Assembly (NCBI GenBank): GCA_021796055.1
Contig: JAJYOS010000521.1
Span: 1-5,165, forward strand
Origin: Bacteroidota bacterium
GTDB lineage: Bacteria > Bacteroidota > Kryptoniia > Kryptoniales > JAKASW01
Direction: 5' to 3'
DNA: 5,165 nucleotides
The notes below the pieces were generated by a model. The model was not told where the DNA came from, made no database searches, and worked only from the letters and a program-made list of their open reading frames with translations. A program made the position numbers and the translations under genes. Positions 1 to 5,018 of this stretch are shown one piece after another; position 1 is the first letter of the stretch, and each line of letters opens with the position of its first letter.

Positions 1-2058
1 AAGATTATAAGAAACTCAACCCCCGGTTTCCCGACTGAACAGGACAGGTACACAACCGACGCGAACGGCGGCCAGCTCGGTGCTGACAATCCGACTTTCC
101 ATGCCGCCGTCGGCTGGGATTGGATCCCGACAATCCGGGGAAGAAATACAGGCATCTGGAGCAATGTCTATCTCTCCGAAAGCGGGCCGGTTACGATAAG
201 AAATCCCTACGTGACCACGACGCTTCCCCTTCCCGACACAACTACGGCTGCCGTCAGCGTACAAGTAACTCTTCATAATCATGCGAGCCACGAAGTGAAG
301 GGGATGTTTCGCGGAAAGTTTGGAAACATCAGGTTCAGCAGGGAAGTCAATCTTGCGTCGATGGAAACCAGGACGATCTCTCTAGATCCTTCGACCAACC
401 GTCAGCTCAAACTCAGCCATCCGAAGCTCTGGTGGCCGAACGGTTACGGCGCGCAGAATCTGTACAAGGTAAGCCTGGAGTTCGTGACCGGAGGAAAGGT
501 GTCTGACTACAACTCTTTCAAGACCGGCGTGAGGCAGATGACTTATTCCACGAAAGGCGGGCCGCTGAGAATATGGGTTAACGGGAGAAGACTTATTCCC
601 CGGGGAGGGAATTGGGGCTTCTCGGAGGATATGCTGCGATACCGCGCGAGGGAATACGACATCGCCGTTCAGTATCACAAGGAAATGAACTTTACAATGA
701 TAAGGAACTGGGTTGGCCAGACCGGCGACGACGCCTTCTTCAATGCCTGCGACAAATACGGGATAATGGTCTGGGAAGATTTCTGGCTGGCGAACCCGCT
801 CGACGGACCGAACCCGAGGCACGACAACATGTTTCTTGACAACGCGAAGGATTTCATCGAGCGCATGCGCAACCATTCTTCCATAGGTCTATGGGTCGGT
901 AGGAACGAAGGCGATCCGCCGCCCGTTATCGAGACCGGCCTTACGAAACTTATCGGCCGGCTCGATCCCGATATCAAATACATTCCTAATTCCGCCGACG
1001 GCCCCGTGAGCGGGCACGGCCCTTACAATCTTATGCCGCTCAAATTCTACTTTGAGCAAAGAGCCACGAAGCGGCTTCACAGCGAGATGGGAATGCCGGC
1101 GACGGTTTCGTACTCGAGCCTCAAACGCATGATGCCTTTGAAGGACATGTGGCCGCAGTCCAACATGTGGGGAGTGCACGACTTCACGCTCGAAGGCGCG
1201 CAGAAAGGTGAGACGTTCAATAAAGCGATCGACGAGACCTTCGGAAAGGCTGACAGTCTGAGAGAGTGGCTCTGGTTCGCCGACTGGATGGATTACACCG
1301 GTTATCGCGCGATGTTCGAGGCGCAGGCGAAGAACCGCATGGGCCTCCTTCTTTGGATGACGCACCCCTCGTGGCCTTCCATGGTCTGGCAGACTTACGA
1401 CTATTATTTCGATCCGACAGCGGCGTACTTCGGCTGCAAGGAGGCGTGCCAGCCGCTGCACATACAATGGAACGCCTACACCGACAGCATCGAGGTCGTC
1501 AACTACAGCGTCCCGAACGGCTCCGCCCTCACGGCGGAGATGGAGATTCTGAACTTGGACGGCGCGGTGATGTTGAAGCGCGTGACTGGCGTGAGCGTGC
1601 CGGAAGACAGTATGGTGCCGGTCTTTGCCGTCGGCCATCCGAAGGGGCTGAGCAGCGTGTACTTCATAAGCCTTAAACTTAAGCGGGGAAAAAAGTTAAT
1701 CTCCCGCAACTTCTACTGGCGCGGGCTGCACAAAGGCTTGTCGCAGGAAGGGGGCGATATGAAGGCGATCACAAGCGTGCCGAAAATCAGGCTCGCCGCG
1801 GCTACTAAGGCGTACCGGCGGGACGGTCGCTGGTACATGAGGACGATGCTTGTCAACCACACCAAGTATCCTGCGCTTCTCGTGAAGCTCAAGGTTGTCG
1901 GCAGCAAAGACGGCAGGAGGATCTTGCCCGCTATCTACAGCGACAACTTCATAACAATCATGCCGGGACATCGCCGCACAATCGACATACAGGTCCAGAA
2001 CGCCGACACTCGCGGCGAGAAACCCGAGGTGGTCGTGGAGGGATTCAACGTAAGGTAG
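1..2058 (+). CDS. Glycoside hydrolase family 2 protein (beta-mannosidase / exo-beta-glucosaminidase-like), 5' end missing
   Basis: The frame is open from base 1 to the TAG at 2056-2058, giving 685 residues; the N-terminus lies outside the window. GTG 211 is an internal codon, because family sequence continues upstream of it. Window residues 1-62 are the end of the GH2 sugar-binding jelly roll, with the hallmark GWDWIPTIRGRNTGIW at 38-53. Residues about 63-190 are the Ig-like GH2 sandwich, ending near LWWPNGYG. The TIM barrel starts near VNGRRLIPRGGNWG (193). The acid/base Glu is predicted at 303 (GRNEGDPP) and the nucleophile Glu at 362 (HSEMG). The segment WMTHPSWPSMVWQTYDYYF and the following PLHIQW close the barrel region; about 200 residues of C-terminal beta-sandwich follow. 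Family members are retaining exo-glycosidases on beta-mannosides, glucosaminides or N-glycan cores; the substrate cannot be fixed here. The C-terminus carries no T9SS sorting domain. A signal peptide cannot be assessed. Confidence 0.94.
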   Translation, partial: KIIRNSTPGFPTEQDRYTTDANGGQLGADNPTFHAAVGWDWIPTIRGRNTGIWSNVYLSESGPVTIRNPYVTTTLPLPDTTTAAVSVQVTLHNHASHEVKGMFRGKFGNIRFSREVNLASMETRTISLDPSTNRQLKLSHPKLWWPNGYGAQNLYKVSLEFVTGGKVSDYNSFKTGVRQMTYSTKGGPLRIWVNGRRLIPRGGNWGFSEDMLRYRAREYDIAVQYHKEMNFTMIRNWVGQTGDDAFFNACDKYGIMVWEDFWLANPLDGPNPRHDNMFLDNAKDFIERMRNHSSIGLWVGRNEGDPPPVIETGLTKLIGRLDPDIKYIPNSADGPVSGHGPYNLMPLKFYFEQRATKRLHSEMGMPATVSYSSLKRMMPLKDMWPQSNMWGVHDFTLEGAQKGETFNKAIDETFGKADSLREWLWFADWMDYTGYRAMFEAQAKNRMGLLLWMTHPSWPSMVWQTYDYYFDPTAAYFGCKEACQPLHIQWNAYTDSIEVVNYSVPNGSALTAEMEILNLDGAVMLKRVTGVSVPEDSMVPVFAVGHPKGLSSVYFISLKLKRGKKLISRNFYWRGLHKGLSQEGGDMKAITSVPKIRLAAATKAYRRDGRWYMRTMLVNHTKYPALLVKLKVVGSKDGRRILPAIYSDNFITIMPGHRRTIDIQVQNADTRGEKPEVVVEGFNVR

Positions 2059-2076
2059 ACGTCAATTGCGATTTTG

Positions 2077-2113
2077 AATTGCGACTCACCCCTGAGGCGA
2101 GTCGCAATTTTTT
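2077..2113 (+). terminator. Intrinsic terminator after the GH2 gene
   Basis: A perfect 11-bp stem, AATTGCGACTC (2077-2087) with GAGTCGCAATT (2099-2109), encloses an 11-nt loop. It runs straight into a six-T tract at 2108-2113. It begins 18 nt after the GH2 stop codon and separates that gene from the SRPBCC-arsR operon. Confidence 0.88.
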
Positions 2114-2122
2114 ACTTTTCTC

Positions 2123-2151
2123 TTGCGTAACTCGTAGGTTACGCATATCTT
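2123..2151 (+). promoter_or_regulatory. Candidate promoter of the SRPBCC-arsR operon
   Basis: The best sigma-70-like pair is TTGCGT (2123-2128, 3 of 6 matches) and TATCTT (2146-2151, 4 of 6), with a 17-bp spacer. The -10 region, TATCTTG, also resembles the Bacteroidota TAnnTTTG element. Each box is weak alone. The position between a terminator and the operon start, with a palindrome filling the spacer, makes the call reasonable. Transcription would start near 2158, leaving a very short leader. Confidence 0.42.
2124..2145. promoter_or_regulatory. Palindromic operator site 1 (probable ArsR binding site)
   Basis: Perfect 8-bp arms TGCGTAAC (2124-2131) and GTTACGCA (2138-2145) flank a 6-nt centre. 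The core at 2127-2142 matches GTAACYCGKAGGTTAC and agrees with site 2 at 14 of 16 positions. It fills the spacer of the candidate promoter, so a bound dimer would block RNA polymerase. Assignment to the ArsR protein encoded at 2626-2934 is an inference from context and from the usual autoregulation in that family. Confidence 0.62.
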
Positions 2152-2152
2152 G

Positions 2153-2172
2153 ATGTAACCCGGAGGTTACAT
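2153..2172. promoter_or_regulatory. Palindromic operator site 2, overlapping the ribosome-binding site
   Basis: Perfect 8-bp arms ATGTAACC (2153-2160) and GGTTACAT (2165-2172) surround CGGA. The 16-bp core at 2155-2170 begins exactly 28 bp after that of site 1 and is nearly identical to it. It spans the predicted transcription start and contains the Shine-Dalgarno sequence. It ends 3 nt before the ATG of the SRPBCC gene. If transcribed in full, it would form an RNA hairpin with most of the Shine-Dalgarno sequence in the loop. Confidence 0.62.
2162..2166 (+). promoter_or_regulatory. Ribosome-binding site of the SRPBCC gene
   Basis: GGAGG lies 9 nt before ATG 2176 and fixes that start codon. 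It is unusual in being embedded in the second operator palindrome, so the two functions constrain the same bases. Confidence 0.75.
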
Positions 2173-2175
2173 AAC

Positions 2176-2616
2176 ATGAATAGAGATATAGTACACAGAT
2201 GGCAATTCCGGCAGTCGCCAGAGATAGTATGGGAGCACCTGACAAAGCCGGAGCTCCTTTCTCAATGGCTGATGGCCAACGACATCAAACCGGAGGTCGG
2301 CCACAAATTCCGGTTCACAACAAACCCGCTATTGAAGTTCGGCTTCGACGGCATCGTCTACTGCGAGGTCCTGGAGGTTGATCCGCCGAAGCGCCTTTCC
2401 TACTCATGGAAGGGCGGACCGGGGAACGGGAAGATCGCGCTCGATTCGCTCGTCACCTGGACGCTCACGTTGAAGGACGGAGGCACGGAGCTTCTCCTCG
2501 AACATACAGGCTTCAGCGGAATGAAGAACTACTTCGGCTACCTGATGATGAAGAACGGCTGGGGAAGCAAGATAAGGAAGAGACTCGGGGCACTTTTGGC
2601 AGGCCCAGGAAAGTGA
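2176..2616 (+). CDS. SRPBCC / AHSA1-like (START-fold) domain protein
   Basis: This 146-residue protein is a single AHSA1-type SRPBCC domain of normal length. Visible family features are the N-terminal strand followed by the helix SPEIVWEHLTKPELLSQWLM (13-32), then a PEVGHKFRF strand (39-47). EVLEVDPPKRLSYSW follows at about 64-78 and the late LLLEHTGFSG strand at about 106-115. The C-terminal helix has NGWGSKIRKRLGALL. The fold forms a deep hydrophobic pocket for small ligands or lipids; many AHSA1-like proteins coupled to ArsR regulators have no known ligand. No signal peptide or membrane segment is seen, so it should be cytoplasmic. It is the first gene of an operon with the ArsR gene 9 nt downstream. 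A role as ligand sensor, detoxifier or partner of the repressor is inference. The stop TGA overlaps the next gene's Shine-Dalgarno sequence, so translational coupling is likely. Confidence 0.93.
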   Translation: MNRDIVHRWQFRQSPEIVWEHLTKPELLSQWLMANDIKPEVGHKFRFTTNPLLKFGFDGIVYCEVLEVDPPKRLSYSWKGGPGNGKIALDSLVTWTLTLKDGGTELLLEHTGFSGMKNYFGYLMMKNGWGSKIRKRLGALLAGPGK

Positions 2617-2625
2617 GGGGACGAC

Positions 2626-2934
2626 ATGGATGCATTCCAGGCGATCGCTGATCCAAGCCGGAGGGAGATTCTCCGGCTCCTTTCCCGCGACACGATGACT
2701 ATAAACGCGCTTGCCGATAATTTCGACATGAGCCGTCCCGCGGTCTCGAAGCACATCAAGGCGCTCGACTCCGCCGGACTCATCTCCATACAGAACATCG
2801 GCAAGGAGCGCTACTGCATTTTAAACCAGGAGGGCTTTGACGAGCTTCAGGAGTGGATCGATTACTTCGACACCTTCTGGAAGTCAAAGCTGAAGAAGCT
2901 CGAGATGCTGCTGAACGAGAAGGCAGGGAAGTGA
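2626..2934 (+). CDS. ArsR-family winged-helix transcriptional repressor
   Basis: This 102-residue protein has the compact ArsR/SmtB layout. It opens with FQAIADPSRREILRLL (4-19), followed by the helix-turn-helix TINALADNFDMSRPAVSKHI (25-44), with recognition helix about 36-48. The beta wing is at about 54-66 (SIQNIGKERYCIL). A C-terminal helix rich in aromatic and basic residues (77-97, WIDYFDTFWKSKLKKLEMLL) probably mediates dimerisation. The only cysteine is Cys64 in the wing; the metal-binding CxC motif of ArsR/SmtB sensors is absent, so metal sensing is unlikely. Such non-metal ArsR proteins are often paired with SRPBCC/AHSA1 genes. The start ATG 2626 is set by GAGGGG at 2615-2620, which overlaps the upstream stop codon. 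The probable target is the pair of palindromes at 2124-2172, giving autoregulation of the operon; this is inferred. Confidence 0.95.
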   Translation: MDAFQAIADPSRREILRLLSRDTMTINALADNFDMSRPAVSKHIKALDSAGLISIQNIGKERYCILNQEGFDELQEWIDYFDTFWKSKLKKLEMLLNEKAGK

Positions 2935-2943
2935 AGTCGAAGC

Positions 2944-2973
2944 GCGCCTCCCTTTTGAACTGGGGCGCATTTT
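2944..2973 (+). terminator. Weak intrinsic terminator after arsR
   Basis: GCGCC (2944-2948) pairs with GGCGC (2964-2968), extended by a T-G wobble and a C-G pair, around a loop of about 11 nt. It is followed by ATTTTG, only four Ts. It starts 9 nt after the arsR stop. The position is right, but the T tract is short. Confidence 0.48.
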
Positions 2974-3239
2974 GAAAATCTCTTGAAATCGCCATTCTTT
3001 CAGGCCCCTTCCATCCGCGAGAAGGTCTCAAGTGGTTGTGATTTTCCGCTGTCACCATCGCCCGAGCGAGGGGCGCCGCTGTCAGCGGAGCGGGATACCA
3101 CACGAATCTGAGGAAGCGCCCACCCGTCCGGTAATATCCCGGTGTTTCGCGTCGCCAGCGCGTGGACTGAGGTGCGTTTGCCCATGAAATTCTGACCTTT
3201 TCCCTTGGAACCTGGCAAGGCTCTCGGCCTTGCGCATTG
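2974..3239. other. Non-coding spacer with several hairpins
   Basis: No convincing gene is seen here on either strand. The frames that are open lack ribosome-binding sites and recognisable protein character. Visible structure includes CGCCC/GGGCG (3059-3075), CCGCT/AGCGG (3076-3088) and GCAAGGC/GCCTTGC (3215-3233, 5-nt loop). CCGCTGTCA occurs twice as a direct repeat, 30 bp apart (3046-3054 and 3076-3084). None of the hairpins has a T tract. It could be a decayed gene, an interspersed repeat or a structured RNA; the sequence alone does not decide. Confidence 0.5.
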
Positions 3240-3268
3240 TTGATATTTGCCCCATCGTCGGCTATATT
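3240..3268 (+). promoter_or_regulatory. Sigma-70-type promoter of the C25 peptidase gene
   Basis: TTGATA (3240-3245, 5 of 6 matches to TTGACA) and TATATT (3263-3268, 5 of 6 matches to TATAAT) are separated by exactly 17 bp. Transcription would begin around 3275. The promoter overlaps the first codons of the longest possible reading of the next gene, so translation must start further downstream. Confidence 0.68.
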
Positions 3269-3315
3269 TTTCCAAGGAGGCTCGGACCGGGAATATCAGA
3301 AGAAGTGGAGAAATC

Positions 3316-3321
3316 GGAGGG
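3316..3321 (+). promoter_or_regulatory. Likely ribosome-binding site of the C25 peptidase gene
   Basis: GGAGGG lies 3 nt before GTG 3325 (close) and 12 nt before TTG 3334 (far); both codons are in frame. A stronger AAGGAGG at 3274-3280 has no ATG, GTG or TTG in frame at normal distance, and it sits at the predicted 5' end of the mRNA. Confidence 0.5.
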
Positions 3322-3324
3322 CAT

Positions 3325-4779
3325 GTGGGAGATTTGAGCTTACATAGATTTGTGCGGTTAATTTATATCCCCATTCTCCTTACTTTTGCGGTCGCAGCTA
3401 GCGCGAACGATCTAAGAGACACTACGAACCAGGCTGACTACATCGTCATATCTCCCACATCTTATTCCCGAATCGCAGAAAAGCTTGCAACTTTTCGCCA
3501 CGGGTACAACGGTTTCTCGACGATGGTGGTCAACATCGACTCGATCCTTTCGCAATTCGGAGCTTCGACGTCTCCCGACACCGCGCTGAAAGATTTTATT
3601 CAGTACACGATCAACAGCTGGAAGAATCCGAGGCCGCAGTACTTCGTTTTTGCCGGAAACATAAATGCAATTCCTTCCCATCCCGATTCCGAAAGGCTTT
3701 ATTTGCCAGGTGGATATGACACGTTATTGATGGTCGACCAATGGTTCGTTCAGGGCCCGAGTCCGGACGTCGGAATCGATGCGTGTCTCGGCAGATTCCC
3801 GGCGTGGGACTCAACGGACCTTGCGGTTATGGTCAGTAAAACAATACGATATGAAACAGACTCTTCCGGTGCATGGTGCAACCGGGCGATTTCCATTTCG
3901 GACTACAGCGAGCAGGACGGGGATATCTTCGAGTACGAAGCACAAAAGTTCAGGCTGTATTTAGGTTCGTTGTGGAATGACACGGTCGCGGTCGATATAC
4001 GGAAAGATTCTCCCGCTTATCTAGATACCGCCGCACTTCTGAATTTGTGGAACCATGGTGCGGCGGTTGTCTCATACTTTGGACACGCAAATGCAGTTCA
4101 GCTTTCTCACTCTCGGTACTTCACGACATGGAGCGTAGACTCGCTGACGAACGGCAACTGCCTCCCTGTCTGTCTTCTAGGCGGCTGCGATCTGACCTAC
4201 GATACCGGGCCGGTAGCGTCCATCCCGACTCATCTTCTCGCGCACAAAGGTGGAGGTGCAGTGGCGGTGGTCTCTTCCGAAGGACTTATGTTAGAGGAAT
4301 CTGAGGTCCCGTTCTTTACCTGCATGGTCCAGGCAATGATAAAAAATCCTGGCGAGCCTATAGGGAAGGCGTATGAAGAAGCGATGTCCGAGGCGACATC
4401 ATCGACGCCGTTCTATTCGAGCATAACGTCGCGCATCACGCTTCTCGGCGATCCAGCGCTGAGAGTGAAACATTCGCAAACGGCGGCTTACATCGTCTCC
4501 AATTCTGTGCAGCCATCATCATGTGCGCTCGGACAAAATTATCCCAACCCGTTCAACCCAACCACCGTCATCAGGTACGAGATCCCATCGAGCGCGGTGG
4601 TATCGCTTAAGGTTTACGATGTACTGGGCAGGGAGGTCACGACCCTCGCCGACGGTCGACAGAACGCAGGAACACATTCGGCCGTATTCAACGCAAGCGG
4701 ACTGGCGAGCGGAGTTTACTTCTACAGACTCGTGATGGGAAACCACGTTGCTACAAAGAAGATGCTCTTCCTGAAGTAA
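3325..4779 (+). CDS. Secreted gingipain-like C25 cysteine peptidase with T9SS type A sorting domain
   Basis: From GTG 3325 the product is 484 residues. Residues 1-27 form a signal peptide: Arg8 and Arg11, hydrophobic stretch LIYIPILLTFAVA, probable cleavage after ASA27. The C25 catalytic domain covers about 35-385. It shows ADYIVISPTSY early, then DVGIDACLGRFPAW, the predicted catalytic His254 in SYFGHAN, Cys288 in LLGGCDLTYD, and the terminal LLGDPALRV. The His-Cys spacing of 34 is close to the 33 of gingipains (His211/Cys244 in RgpB). Residues 404-484 are the T9SS sorting domain, from QNYPNPFNPTTVIRYEIP through VYDVLGREV and SGVYFYRL to KKMLFLK. The protein should cross the inner membrane by Sec, leave through T9SS, lose this domain and be released or anchored at the surface. 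It lacks the usual N-terminal propeptide. The start is uncertain: TTG 3334 is an alternative, and TTG 3247 lies inside the promoter. Cleavage specificity is unknown. Confidence 0.93.
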   Translation: MGDLSLHRFVRLIYIPILLTFAVAASANDLRDTTNQADYIVISPTSYSRIAEKLATFRHGYNGFSTMVVNIDSILSQFGASTSPDTALKDFIQYTINSWKNPRPQYFVFAGNINAIPSHPDSERLYLPGGYDTLLMVDQWFVQGPSPDVGIDACLGRFPAWDSTDLAVMVSKTIRYETDSSGAWCNRAISISDYSEQDGDIFEYEAQKFRLYLGSLWNDTVAVDIRKDSPAYLDTAALLNLWNHGAAVVSYFGHANAVQLSHSRYFTTWSVDSLTNGNCLPVCLLGGCDLTYDTGPVASIPTHLLAHKGGGAVAVVSSEGLMLEESEVPFFTCMVQAMIKNPGEPIGKAYEEAMSEATSSTPFYSSITSRITLLGDPALRVKHSQTAAYIVSNSVQPSSCALGQNYPNPFNPTTVIRYEIPSSAVVSLKVYDVLGREVTTLADGRQNAGTHSAVFNASGLASGVYFYRLVMGNHVATKKMLFLK

Positions 4780-4794
4780 GCAAGCCTGGCGCAC

Positions 4795-4811
4795 GCCGAC
4801 TTCCAGTCGGC
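4795..4811 (+). terminator. Hairpin after the C25 peptidase gene, possible terminator
   Basis: GCCGACT (4795-4801) and AGTCGGC (4805-4811) form a perfect 7-bp stem with a TCC loop, 15 nt after the stop codon. No T tract follows, so it is not a canonical intrinsic terminator. It may protect the 3' end or be a short interspersed palindrome. Confidence 0.4.
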
Positions 4812-4995
4812 AGAGATCTTGAGCGCAAACGGATTAATCGTATGGGAGCTGGGGCTGTCTCAAACGAGACTTCGATTGAAATCAATGTCTCTCAAGACAC
4901 CAACCACGAGGGTATATGCCGTTGGCAACCATCCGATTCCTCGGAATGCCACTCTTGGGACAACCTCGATATTGGAATACCGGACCTTGAAAGTC
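4812..4995. other. Spacer without a supported gene
   Basis: No supported gene lies in this stretch. A 55-codon plus-strand reading from ATG 4842 to TAG 5009 has no good ribosome-binding site and resembles no family I know. GTCTC (4857-4861), GAGAC (4866-4870) and GTCTC (4887-4891) allow two mutually exclusive hairpins around the same central GAGAC. Confidence 0.45.
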
Positions 4996-5012
4996 GAGCT
5001 ATCACTTAGCTC
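4996..5012 (-). terminator. Small hairpin, possible terminator of the minus-strand gene
   Basis: GAGCTA (4996-5001) and TAGCTC (5007-5012) form a 6-bp stem with a 5-nt loop, just beyond the stop of the candidate minus-strand gene. Read on the minus strand it is followed by GACTTTC, only a three-T run. The call rests mainly on position. Confidence 0.25.
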
Positions 5013-5018
5013 AAGACT

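Noticed and set aside
211..213. GTG as the start codon of the GH2 gene
   Set aside because: The frame is open to base 1, and the upstream translation contains the conserved GWDW sugar-binding motif, so the gene begins outside the window.
889..1638. Long minus-strand open frame (249 codons) inside the GH2 gene
   Set aside because: It is antisense to clear GH2 catalytic sequence, has no recognisable domain, and is rich in His, Arg and Val as expected from the complement of GC-biased codons.
2935..3239. CRISPR array, tRNA or rRNA in the long spacer
   Set aside because: No regularly spaced repeats, no cloverleaf with a CCA-ready acceptor stem and no conserved rRNA segments were seen.
3000..3275. 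Minus-strand open frame of 91 codons between arsR and the C25 gene
   Set aside because: It has no ribosome-binding site and no family resemblance, and it crosses the C25 promoter and several hairpins.
3305..3337. Tiny leader ORF (GTG to TGA, 10 codons) overlapping the start of the C25 gene
   Set aside because: It has no Shine-Dalgarno sequence at a suitable distance and its peptide is not distinctive; such short frames are expected by chance.
4842..5009. Plus-strand reading of 55 codons in the right-hand spacer
   Set aside because: It lacks a convincing ribosome-binding site and promoter, matches no family I know, and runs through the small hairpin at 4996-5012.
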